Source: JABFRJ01 sp031379035 (GTDB lineage: Bacteria > Pseudomonadota > Alphaproteobacteria > Rhizobiales > Hyphomicrobiaceae). Taken from it: 64,000 nucleotides of DNA. The position numbers and the translations under genes were made by a program. The notes beneath the pieces are model-generated. The model was given only the letters and a program-made list of their open reading frames with translations. It had not been told where the DNA came from and searched no databases. Position 1 is the first letter of the stretch. Every line of letters starts with the position of its first letter. The stretch is from the NCBI GenBank assembly GCA_031379035.1, contig JANNEU010000083.1, positions 1-64,000 on the forward strand, given 5' to 3'. Below, in pieces: positions 32,334 through 40,658 of the stretch.

Positions 32334-32948
32334 ATGCAGCGCTTACGAGTTATTCTTGGGATTGGACTGGCCGGCGTAACGCTGATTGCGGACCTGCGCC
32401 CAGGTCGCGCTGCAGAGCCGTGCGTGGATGGCGGGAAGATCGCAACGGTTGCCGAATTCAGTGACGGCAGCACCCTTCGCATTTTGGACCGGACTGCTGA
32501 TACCTTGCGCTACGAGGTGGCAGGTTCAAAGGCTGGGAAATCGACCGTGACCGTGAAGAATGGGTTTTTCACCCTCTCCACTGAGACCGGTGCAGAGTCG
32601 AATACGTTCCAATGGCAAGGTGACCTCGATGGTATCGTTGCGCTCAAGGAGGGTGCGAAACATCGGGCCTCGGCCGTCATCAAAAGGGGCGACGGGGCGG
32701 AGGCCCAGGTGGAGGCCGAAATCGCTATTGGGCCGTCGGAGGTAATCACTGTTGAGGGCTGTCCTTATCCGACTGTTCAGGTGACGGTTGTTAACGAGGT
32801 CAAGAGCGCAAAGTCGGTTGGAAAGTCGATGGTGCTGCGGTCTTATCACGCAAAATCGATGCTCACGCTGCGGACGGTGGTTTTCCGATTTTTGGAAAGC
32901 GGTGCGCCAGAGGTGCTTGCAACGTACAATGCTGTCTCGCTGAAATAG
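32334..32948 (+). CDS. hypothetical secreted protein
   Basis: The 204-aa protein has a signal peptide (LRVILGIGLAGVTLIADLRPGRAA) and a predicted all-beta mature domain with no recognised motif (FSDGSTLRILDRTADTLRYEV, GFFTLSTETGAESNTFQW). A single Cys pair is visible (EPCVDGG and EGCPYP). It lies 65 bp after sucD and before the sucA promoter. Function is unknown. Confidence 0.6.
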   Translation: MQRLRVILGIGLAGVTLIADLRPGRAAEPCVDGGKIATVAEFSDGSTLRILDRTADTLRYEVAGSKAGKSTVTVKNGFFTLSTETGAESNTFQWQGDLDGIVALKEGAKHRASAVIKRGDGAEAQVEAEIAIGPSEVITVEGCPYPTVQVTVVNEVKSAKSVGKSMVLRSYHAKSMLTLRTVVFRFLESGAPEVLATYNAVSLK

Positions 32949-32981
32949 GTTACTCGGATTTTAACCTTTCCGGACGACTCT

Positions 32982-33011
32982 TTGCACACGTCAGGCGGGA
33001 AGTGGTATAAT
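32982..33011 (+). promoter_or_regulatory. sigma-70 promoter upstream of sucA
   Basis: TTGCAC (32982-32987) and a perfect TATAAT (33006-33011) are 18 bp apart. The transcript would have a leader of about 245 nt. That leader contains a 7-bp hairpin (GGCAGGT 33033-33039 with ACCTGCC 33052-33058) and no other gene; the whole 316-bp gap is accounted for this way. Confidence 0.7.
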
Positions 33012-33264
33012 AATACAAGTCAATCGCCCGTAGGCAGGTTTTGCTGCGGTCACCTGCCTCCGAAAGTTGCAATACTGCGACTCCGGGGATGTTCTTTGAC
33101 CATCGTCGGGCCTACCTGTGCGCCCCAGTATGGTTTATGGAAACGCCGACAAATCGGCCTAACTTCCGCCCGGCACTCCCCGCACACCCTTTGCACCCCA
33201 GACACATACCTTTGCGCGCACTTCGAAGCCCACAGAGGCGCAGCGCCCCGAACGAGAGCCCCTG

Positions 33265-36216
33265 ATGTCCCGCGAGCCAAAGAATACCGCCTTCGCCCAA
33301 TCGTCGTTCCTTGATGGAACGAATGCCGCCTACATCGAGCAGATGCAGTCGATCTATGACCGCAACCCTGGCGCGGTGCCGGAGGAATGGCGGCGGTTTT
33401 TCGAAAGCATGCAAGATCCGGAAGCTGGCCATGGGCCTTCGTGGGCGCGGAAGCCCAACGGCAGTGCTCAGGACAAGGATCTGCTAGGGGCGTTGACAGG
33501 CGACTATGGGCCGAACGAGGCTGAATTGCGTGGGCGGATCGAGAATAGGGCACAGCAGGCAGGCTATGACCTGACGCCGGTCGCCAGCTTCCGAGCGACG
33601 CAGGACAGCATTCGTGCGCTGATGCTGATCCGCGCTTATCGCGTGATGGGGCATTTGATCGCTGATCTGGACCCGCTCGATCTGACCGAACGTAAGGTCC
33701 ACAAGGAACTGAAGCCGGAGACGTATGGTTTCACTGACGCTGATCTCGACCGGCCGATCTTCATCGACAAGGTGCTTGGCCTTGAGATGGCGACGGTGCG
33801 CCAGATCCTCAAAATTTTGAAGCGCACGTACTGCCGGCATATCGGCGTCGAATTCATGCACATCACGTCGCCGGCGCAGAAGGCGTGGATCCAGGAGCGC
33901 ATCGAGGGTGCCGACAAAGACGTTGTATTCACGGCCGAGGGCAAGAAGGCCATCCTCAACAAACTGATCGAGGCCGAAGGCTTCGAGAAATTCGCGGATG
34001 TGAAGTACACCGGCACCAAGCGCTTCGGGCTTGAGGGTGCGGAGTCGATGGTGCCGGCGCTCGAACAAATCATCAAGCGCGGCGGGCAGCTCGGCGTGAA
34101 GGAGATCGTGATCGGCATGGCCCATCGCGGGCGGCTTAATACGCTCGCCAACGTAATGTCGAAGCCACTGCGCGCGATCTTCAATGAGTTTCGCGGTGGT
34201 TCGTTCAAGCCCGATGACGTCGAAGGTTCCGGCGATGTTAAGTACCACCTCGGGGCTTCTTCGGACCGCGAGTTTGACGGCAACAAGGTGCACCTGTCGC
34301 TGACGGCGAACCCGTCGCATCTCGAAATCGTTGATCCGGTGGTGCTGGGCAAAGTGCGCGCTAAGCAAGATCAGCATGGCTGCCTGCCGAATGACCGGCG
34401 CGCGGTGCTGCCGCTGCTGATCCATGGTGATGCGGCGTTTGCTGGCCAGGGCGTGGTGCCTGAGTGCCTGGGCCTCTCGGGATTGCGTGGTCACCGGACG
34501 GGCGGGTCGATCCACTTCGTCATCAACAACCAGATCGGGTTCACGACTAACCCAAAATTCTCGCGCTCGTCACCCTACTGCACCGACGTCGCAAAGATGG
34601 TCGAAGCACCGATCTTCCACGTGAATGGGGATGATCCGGAAGCAGTGGTGCATGTCGCAAAGATTGCGACCGAGTTCCGCATGAAATTCCAGAAACCTGT
34701 GGTGATCGATCTGATCTGCTATCGACGCCACGGGCACAACGAGGGCGATGAGCCGGCATTCACGCAGCCGCTGATGTATCGCAAGATCAAGGCGCAGCCG
34801 ACGACGGTGACGCTGTATTCGAAGAAGCTGGTCGATGAAGGCACGATGACGGCGGCGGACGTAGAGGGCATGCAAGCCCGCTTTCGTGCGACGCTCGATG
34901 AGGAGCTTACGGCATCAGAAGGCTACAAGCCGAACAAGGCGGATTGGCTGGATGGCCGCTGGTCAACGGTCGGCAAGGACGAGGACGAGGAGCGGCGCGG
35001 CAATACAGGCGTTGCAGTCGATGTGTTGAAGGACGTGGGCCGACGGCTGACGGCCATTCCCAACGACTTTAACGCGCACAAGACGATCACGCGCCTGATC
35101 GAACGGCGCCGAGAGATGGTCGAAACGGGCCAGGGTATCGACTGGGCGATGGCGGAACATCTGGCGTTCGGCACACTGGTACGTGAGAAGTTTCACGTAC
35201 GGCTGTCAGGTCAAGATAGTGAGCGGGGCACGTTCTCGCAGCGGCACTCGGTGCTGACCGATCAGGAGACCGAGCGCCACTACACGCCGCTAAAGCACGT
35301 GTCGCCGGATCAGGCGCGCTTCGAAGTCATCAACTCGATGCTGTCGGAAGAGGCGGTGCTTGGCTTCGAGTACGGCTATTCGCTGGCCGAACCGATGTCG
35401 CTGGTACTGTGGGAAGCGCAGTTTGGTGATTTTGCGAACGGCGCGCAGGTGATCTTCGATCAGTTCCTCTCATCTGGCGAGCGCAAGTGGCTGCGGATGA
35501 GCGGTCTCGTGTGTCTCCTGCCGCATGGCTATGAGGGTCAGGGACCGGAGCATTCGTCGGCGCGGCTTGAGCGCTTCTTGCAGTTGTCGGCGGAAGACAA
35601 CTGGCAGGTGGCGAACTGCACGACGCCGTCGAACTACTTCCACATTCTGCGCCGCCAGCTGCAGCGCAAAGTGCGCAAACCGCTGATCCTGATGACGCCG
35701 AAGTCGCTGCTGCGGCATAAGCGGGTGACGTCAACGATTGGAGAGTTTGCGACAGGGACCAGCTTCCATCGCCTGCTGTGGGACGACGCCCAGTCGCGCT
35801 CGGCGGAGCAGAGGGCTGGTGAGAAGATCACACTCAAGCCGGATGCTGGCATGCGCCGTGTCGTACTGTGCTCGGGCAAGGTCTACTACGATCTCTATGA
35901 GGCGCGCGAAGCCGCTGGCATGGACGATGTCTATCTGCTGCGGGTTGAGCAACTGTATCCGTTCCCCCTCAAAGCGCTCGTCGCTGAGCTCACGCGCTTT
36001 TCGAACGCGGATATCGTCTGGTGCCAGGAAGAGCCGCAAAACATGGGCGCGTGGTCGTTCGTGGCACCGCAGCTTGAGTGGGTGCTGGAGCGTGCGCCGA
36101 CCAAATCGAAACGCGCGAGCTATGCCGGACGGCATGCCTCGGCTTCCACTGCCACCGGCCAAGCCAGCCGCCATGCGGCTGAACAAAAGGCGCTGATTGA
36201 GCAGGCGTTGAAATGA
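33265..36216 (+). CDS. sucA: 2-oxoglutarate dehydrogenase E1 component
   Basis: The 983-aa protein has the E1o N-terminal extension (SSFLDGTNAAYIEQMQSIYDR) and the thiamine-diphosphate domain (IGMAHRGRLNTLANV, VLPLLIHGDAAFAGQGVV, GDDPEAV and metal-ligand strands). The pyrimidine-binding domain has LSEEAVLGFEYGYS and LLPHGYEGQGPEHSSARLER. It decarboxylates 2-oxoglutarate and reductively succinylates SucB lipoate. It heads sucA-sucB-lpd behind its own promoter. The length is normal. Confidence 0.97.
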   Translation: MSREPKNTAFAQSSFLDGTNAAYIEQMQSIYDRNPGAVPEEWRRFFESMQDPEAGHGPSWARKPNGSAQDKDLLGALTGDYGPNEAELRGRIENRAQQAGYDLTPVASFRATQDSIRALMLIRAYRVMGHLIADLDPLDLTERKVHKELKPETYGFTDADLDRPIFIDKVLGLEMATVRQILKILKRTYCRHIGVEFMHITSPAQKAWIQERIEGADKDVVFTAEGKKAILNKLIEAEGFEKFADVKYTGTKRFGLEGAESMVPALEQIIKRGGQLGVKEIVIGMAHRGRLNTLANVMSKPLRAIFNEFRGGSFKPDDVEGSGDVKYHLGASSDREFDGNKVHLSLTANPSHLEIVDPVVLGKVRAKQDQHGCLPNDRRAVLPLLIHGDAAFAGQGVVPECLGLSGLRGHRTGGSIHFVINNQIGFTTNPKFSRSSPYCTDVAKMVEAPIFHVNGDDPEAVVHVAKIATEFRMKFQKPVVIDLICYRRHGHNEGDEPAFTQPLMYRKIKAQPTTVTLYSKKLVDEGTMTAADVEGMQARFRATLDEELTASEGYKPNKADWLDGRWSTVGKDEDEERRGNTGVAVDVLKDVGRRLTAIPNDFNAHKTITRLIERRREMVETGQGIDWAMAEHLAFGTLVREKFHVRLSGQDSERGTFSQRHSVLTDQETERHYTPLKHVSPDQARFEVINSMLSEEAVLGFEYGYSLAEPMSLVLWEAQFGDFANGAQVIFDQFLSSGERKWLRMSGLVCLLPHGYEGQGPEHSSARLERFLQLSAEDNWQVANCTTPSNYFHILRRQLQRKVRKPLILMTPKSLLRHKRVTSTIGEFATGTSFHRLLWDDAQSRSAEQRAGEKITLKPDAGMRRVVLCSGKVYYDLYEAREAAGMDDVYLLRVEQLYPFPLKALVAELTRFSNADIVWCQEEPQNMGAWSFVAPQLEWVLERAPTKSKRASYAGRHASASTATGQASRHAAEQKALIEQALK

Positions 36217-36220
36217 GTGC

Positions 36221-36300
36221 GTAGTCCGTGGTGCTTAGTGCGTAGTGCCGGGGAACGAACCTTGGCGCGCGTGAGCTACGGACTAAGCACTACGGGCTAA
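36221..36300. repeat. 25-bp inverted repeat between sucA and sucB
   Basis: The arms at 36221-36245 (gtagtccgtggtgcttagtg...) and 36276-36300 (ctacggactaagcactacgg...) are imperfect reverse complements spaced by 30 bp. They fill most of the 109-bp gap between sucA and sucB. It looks like a small palindromic intergenic element rather than a terminator, as no T-tract follows. Confidence 0.8.
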
Positions 36301-36325
36301 GAACTCCTTTTCTTGAGACATCTCC

Positions 36326-37588
36326 ATGACCATTGAAATTAAAGTGCCACCGCTGGGCGAGAGCGTGACGGAAGCGACTGTCGGCAAATGGTTCAAAAAG
36401 GCCGGCGACGCCGTAAAGGTCGATGAGCCGTTGTGCGAGCTGGAGACGGACAAGGTGACGGTTGAAGTGCCGGCACCGGTGTCGGGGATGCTGGCGGCGA
36501 TCAACGTCGAACAGGGCGCGACGATTGGGGTGGGTGGCGTGCTGGGTTCGATCCGTGAAGGCGCGAGTGGCGCTGCGACGGCCGCACCACTGGCAGCGGC
36601 TCCGGCTAAGGCTGCCGTACCTGCGGCCGTCGCCGCTGCTGCTTCGTCTATGCCGCCAGCGCCCGCTGCGCGCCGCATGATGGACGAGATCGGCATCACC
36701 ACGGCTGATGTCGCAGGTTCCGGACGACGCGGGCAGGTGCTGAAGGAAGACGTGATGGCGGTGGCGCGCGGCTCGGGCGCGGCGGGCGTATCGGCACCAA
36801 CTGCGTCGATGCCAGTGGCCTACGCGCCGCCGCCGATGCCGGCCGCGGCACCTGCGGCATCGCGCATGCCGTCGATTGGGACAGATGGTGCGCGCGAGGA
36901 GCGGGTTAAGATGACCCGCTTGCGCCAAACGATCGCGCGGCGCCTGAAGGACGCGCAGAACAATGCGGCCATGCTGACGACGTTCAACGACGTCGACATG
37001 AGCAACGTCATGAAGCTGCGCGCCGACTACAAGGAGCTGTTCGAGAAGCGGCATGGCACGAAACTGGGCTTCATGGGCTTCTTTGTGAAAGCTTGCATTC
37101 AGGCGCTGAAGGAAATCCCGGCGGTGAATGCCGAGATCGACGGCCAGGACATTATCTACAAGAACTACTATCACGTCGGCGTGGCGGTCGGCACGGACAA
37201 GGGCTTGGTGGTGCCGGTCGTGCGCGAGGCGGATCATCTCAACCTCGCCGAGATTGAGAAAACCATTGCCGGCTTCGGCAAACGCGCGCGCGACGGCAAG
37301 CTCACCATCGAAGAGATGCAGGGTGGCACCTTCACGATCTCGAACGGCGGCACCTATGGCTCGATGATGTCGACGCCGATTTTGAATGCGCCGCAGTCCG
37401 GCATTCTGGGGATGCACCGCATCGAGGACCGTCCCGTCGTGCGCAATGGGCAGATCGTCATCCGCCCGATGATGTATCTGGCGCTCAGCTACGATCACCG
37501 TATTGTGGATGGCAAGGACGCGGTCACCTTCCTGGTGCGCGTCAAAGAGTGCCTGGAAGATCCACAGCGGTTTGTGCTGGAGCTTTGA
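36326..37588 (+). CDS. sucB: 2-oxoglutarate dehydrogenase E2 (dihydrolipoamide succinyltransferase)
   Basis: The 420-aa protein has one lipoyl domain with Lys43 in ELETDKVTVEV and an Ala/Pro linker. It has an E3-binding domain (ARRMMDEIGITTADVAGSG) and the catalytic domain ending in SYDHRIVDG with His391 and Asp395. It forms the 24-mer core and transfers succinyl to CoA. It is a single-lipoyl form as in other alphaproteobacteria. Confidence 0.97.
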   Translation: MTIEIKVPPLGESVTEATVGKWFKKAGDAVKVDEPLCELETDKVTVEVPAPVSGMLAAINVEQGATIGVGGVLGSIREGASGAATAAPLAAAPAKAAVPAAVAAAASSMPPAPAARRMMDEIGITTADVAGSGRRGQVLKEDVMAVARGSGAAGVSAPTASMPVAYAPPPMPAAAPAASRMPSIGTDGAREERVKMTRLRQTIARRLKDAQNNAAMLTTFNDVDMSNVMKLRADYKELFEKRHGTKLGFMGFFVKACIQALKEIPAVNAEIDGQDIIYKNYYHVGVAVGTDKGLVVPVVREADHLNLAEIEKTIAGFGKRARDGKLTIEEMQGGTFTISNGGTYGSMMSTPILNAPQSGILGMHRIEDRPVVRNGQIVIRPMMYLALSYDHRIVDGKDAVTFLVRVKECLEDPQRFVLEL

Positions 37589-37598
37589 GGACCGACCG

Positions 37599-37997
37599 AT
37601 GGCCGATGACGAAGCGGATCCTCGTTTTGAGAGACTGATTGGCTTCCTCAGGCGCATTCCGGCGATTGAAGACGGCATCGGTTGTGGCGCGTTCGACGAT
37701 CAGCGCTGGTGGGTCAAGTTTTCGATCGACATAGAGCATGCGTTAGCATGGCAAGTTGTGCAGGAGCTTGGCCACGTCCTGAACTATGTGTCGCTAGACG
37801 AACGTTTGCCGACGGCCTTCATGCCGGTGTCGCCACCGCCTTACATGAACGGTGGACCACGCGCGTATCTTGCGTGGGTGATCGAAACGAAGGACCTCGA
37901 ATTCACACCAGATCAGACCGCTGAATGGCTTGAGAGCCGGTTGCCGCGTCCCGTTGACGATCCGACACATTGGAGCCGTGGTAATGACGACGACTGA
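37599..37997 (+). CDS. hypothetical protein in the 2-oxoglutarate dehydrogenase cluster
   Basis: The 132-aa acidic soluble protein (MADDEADPRFERLIGFLRRI) contains DDQRWWVKFSIDIEHALAWQ and QELGHVLNYVSLDERLPTAF, with no family I can name. It starts 10 bp after sucB with TGAGGACC upstream, so it is probably co-translated with sucAB and lies before lpd. The conserved-looking WWVKF and GHVLNYVS stretches suggest a small alpha/beta fold. A role tied to the dehydrogenase complex is only inferred from position. Confidence 0.65.
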   Translation: MADDEADPRFERLIGFLRRIPAIEDGIGCGAFDDQRWWVKFSIDIEHALAWQVVQELGHVLNYVSLDERLPTAFMPVSPPPYMNGGPRAYLAWVIETKDLEFTPDQTAEWLESRLPRPVDDPTHWSRGNDDD

Positions 37998-38009
37998 GGC
38001 ACGTGGTCG

Positions 38010-38049
38010 AAAAAAATCCCCTGGAGCAAGGGGGGTGGAGCTCCAGGGG
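38010..38049 (-). terminator. strong intrinsic terminator facing left, no matching gene
   Basis: On the minus strand GCTCCAGGGG-type arms at 38049-38040 and 38027-38018 form a perfect 10-bp stem with a 12-nt C-rich loop, then one A and seven T (38016-38010). No minus-strand coding region ends here. It may terminate a small RNA starting within the 260-bp spacer before lpd; a TACAAT-like -10 lies at 38182-38177 on that strand. Confidence 0.75.
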
Positions 38050-38257
38050 TGACGCTGACAAGACCCTTGAGGCAACACGGTCAATTGGGGAAGACAGTGC
38101 GCAGATCATTGGGCGTTGACGAGGTCTTACGTTAGGCTCGCACTGATGAGAACCACGTGCGGGGAATAGCTGTTTTATTGTAATGCAAACAATCCGCATC
38201 CTGACGGATATCCGCGGCGCAGATGCCCGCTCCCGTTGATGAGCCCTGAGGACGACT

Positions 38258-39685
38258 ATGACCGCCACATTGCCTGTAACAACCTTGGCAAGCTACGACC
38301 TGATCGTGATCGGCACGGGGCCGGGCGGCTATGTGTGCGCCATTCGTGCGGCTCAGCTGGGCCTGAAAGTTGCCGTCGTCGAGAAGCGCACGACGCACGG
38401 TGGTACCTGCCTTAACGTCGGCTGCATACCTTCTAAGGCACTTTTGCATGCCTCAGAGCTGTTCGATGAAGCCGGCCACGGCTTCGCCGGCATGGGCATC
38501 AATGTGAAGCCGGAACTCGATCTCGCAAAGATGCTCGCCTACAAGGACGACGGCGTGAAGGGCAATGTGGCCGGCGTCGAGTTCCTGCTGAAGAAGAACA
38601 AGGTCGATGTGCATTTCGGTACCGGCCGGGTGAAGGCTGCCGGCACTGTCGAAGTGACAACGGTGGCTGGTGAGACCAAGTCATTGGCGACCAAGAGCAT
38701 CGTTATTGCCACCGGTTCGGACATCGCCCGGTTGCCGGGCATTGAGATCGACGAGAAGCAGGTCGTGTCCTCGACCGGTGCGCTCACGCTTGATCGCGTG
38801 CCCGCGAAAATGCTGGTCGTCGGGGCGGGTGTGATCGGGCTTGAACTCGGCTCCGTGTGGCGCCGGCTCGGGGCTGAGGTAACAGTTGTTGAATATCTCG
38901 ACCGCATTCTGCCGGGCATGGACAGCGACGTTGCGAAGAGCTTCCAGCGCATTCTCGCCAAGCAGGGCATAGCGTTCAAGCTCGCCTCGAAGGTGACGGC
39001 GCTCACCAAGGATGCCAGCGGCTGCACTGTGAAGATCGAACCGGCAGCGGGCGGCGTGGCAGAGACCGCGTTTGCCGATGTGGTGCTCGTCTGTATCGGC
39101 CGGGTGCCTTACACGGAAGGGCTGGGCCTTGAGGCTGCAGGTGTCGCGGTTGATACCAAGAAGCGCGTGGTCGTCGATGCGCACTACATGACGAATGTGC
39201 CGGGCATCTACGCCATCGGTGATGTCATCGCCGGGCCGATGCTGGCGCACAAGGCAGAAGACGAGGGCGTGGCCGTTGCCGAAATTCTGGCGGGTCAGGC
39301 GGGGCACGTGAACTACGACGTGATTCCGAACGTCATCTACACCGCGCCTGAAGTTGCCACCGTCGGCAAGAGTGAAGATGAGCTGAAAATGGCGGGCATT
39401 GCCTACAACGTCGGCAAGTTCCCGTTCATGGCCAACGGCCGCGCTAAGGTGAACCGTACCACGGATGGCTTCGTGAAGGTGCTGGCGGATGCGGCGACCG
39501 ACCGCGTGCTGGGTGTACATATTATCGGTCCGCACGCCGGCGAGATGATCGGGGAATGCTCAGTGATCATGGAGTTCGGCGGTAGCGCGGAAGATCTCGC
39601 TCGCACCTGCCACGCTCATCCGACGCTGACCGAAGCGATCAAAGAAGCCGCCATGGCGGTCGACAAGCGGGCCGTGCATATGTGA
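38258..39685 (+). CDS. lpd: dihydrolipoamide dehydrogenase (E3)
   Basis: The 475-aa flavoprotein has GTGPGGYVCAIRAAQLG for FAD and the redox-active GGTCLNVGCIPSK with Cys51 and Cys56. It has the NAD-binding VVGAGVIGLELGSVW and the C-terminal active-site CHAHPTLTEA. It reoxidises lipoamide in the 2-oxoglutarate dehydrogenase complex and perhaps others. GAGGAC lies eight bases before the ATG. It converges on a DUF1003 gene. Confidence 0.97.
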   Translation: MTATLPVTTLASYDLIVIGTGPGGYVCAIRAAQLGLKVAVVEKRTTHGGTCLNVGCIPSKALLHASELFDEAGHGFAGMGINVKPELDLAKMLAYKDDGVKGNVAGVEFLLKKNKVDVHFGTGRVKAAGTVEVTTVAGETKSLATKSIVIATGSDIARLPGIEIDEKQVVSSTGALTLDRVPAKMLVVGAGVIGLELGSVWRRLGAEVTVVEYLDRILPGMDSDVAKSFQRILAKQGIAFKLASKVTALTKDASGCTVKIEPAAGGVAETAFADVVLVCIGRVPYTEGLGLEAAGVAVDTKKRVVVDAHYMTNVPGIYAIGDVIAGPMLAHKAEDEGVAVAEILAGQAGHVNYDVIPNVIYTAPEVATVGKSEDELKMAGIAYNVGKFPFMANGRAKVNRTTDGFVKVLADAATDRVLGVHIIGPHAGEMIGECSVIMEFGGSAEDLARTCHAHPTLTEAIKEAAMAVDKRAVHM

Positions 39686-39697
39686 AGGACTGGAACC

Positions 39698-40444
39698 TCA
39701 CTTCTTCAATCGCTTTTCCTGCATGATCTCCAGCTGCATGCGTTGGATTTCGGCGAGGCGTTGCCATTGCTTGGAGATCAGGTGGTCGAGCTTTTCGTGC
39801 AGGTGGCGGATTTCGAGCTCGGCTTTAAGATTGACTCGATAGTCGTTCAACGCGCGGAGCCGATCTTTCGCCTCCTGACGCTTCTGGCTCATCATGATGA
39901 TCGGTGCCTGGATGGCCGCGAGGCAGGACAGGATCAGATTGAGCAGGATGAACGGATAGGTGTCGAAAGCCCGCTTTTCGCCCATGGCGAGATTGATGGC
40001 GATCCAGACGGCGAGAATGGCCGCGAAAGTGATCAGAAAAGCCCAGCTGCCGCCGAAGGTTGCGAGGTGATCTGAAAGACGCTGGCCGAATGTGCGATCT
40101 TCCTGGAAATCGTCTTCGACGTTTTCGGCGATGGTGTCGTGATTGGCGATGCTTTCGGCGACTTGCCGTTCGAGTTCGGTGAACTCACCGTGCTCGTTTT
40201 CGAGCAACTCTTCGACGTACTTCATGCGGTAGCGGGCTAATGTAATCGTGCTGATCAACGCCTCTCCCTGCAATGCCGGATGATCTTTGCGAATATGGTC
40301 GGCGAGGCTTGGGCGCACGGCATCCAGAGGCACGAGGTCGCGTTTGCGGGTCGGCAGACCCGATACAGCGCAGACATGCTTCGACGTTTCCTGCTCATGA
40401 TGCGGCGCGGCAACAGGTGTGTCTTGAGCAGTCGTGTCTGTCAT
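39698..40444 (-). CDS. DUF1003 domain membrane protein
   Basis: The 248-aa protein has a short Cys/zinc-like motif near the N-terminus (HVCAVSGLPTRKRDLVPL). Two transmembrane helices (FLITFAAILAVWIAINLAM and YPFILLNLILSCLAAIQAP) are joined by a short loop with FDTYPFILLN, as in DUF1003. A C-terminal coiled coil is rich in Lys, Glu and Leu (QEAKDRLRALNDYRVNLKAELEI). The function is unknown. The ATG at 40444 has GGAAG upstream; a longer frame to 40534 is not supported by homology. Confidence 0.85.
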   Translation of the reverse strand: MTDTTAQDTPVAAPHHEQETSKHVCAVSGLPTRKRDLVPLDAVRPSLADHIRKDHPALQGEALISTITLARYRMKYVEELLENEHGEFTELERQVAESIANHDTIAENVEDDFQEDRTFGQRLSDHLATFGGSWAFLITFAAILAVWIAINLAMGEKRAFDTYPFILLNLILSCLAAIQAPIIMMSQKRQEAKDRLRALNDYRVNLKAELEIRHLHEKLDHLISKQWQRLAEIQRMQLEIMQEKRLKK

Positions 40445-40658
40445 GATGATCTTCCGGGAAAAGCCGCCGCCGCTCATGAAGCGTTGGGCGTCTTTAGCTT
40501 TGCAGTGGACAGGGCGCAAAGGGTTGCGACGCAACGATGACGTATTTTTGCAATCGCGATACTATCATAGGTGGGCTGGATTCGCCCTGTCGCATCGCCG
40601 CCATGTTTTCGCCGCACAGCGAACGGTGTCGCGCGATGCGCAGACGGGGACAGGAGCC

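Noticed and set aside
36290..37678. 462-aa open frame on the minus strand
   Set aside because: It is a mirror of the sucB gene, which has a clear lipoyl and catalytic domain. The antisense translation is Arg/His-rich without any known motif.
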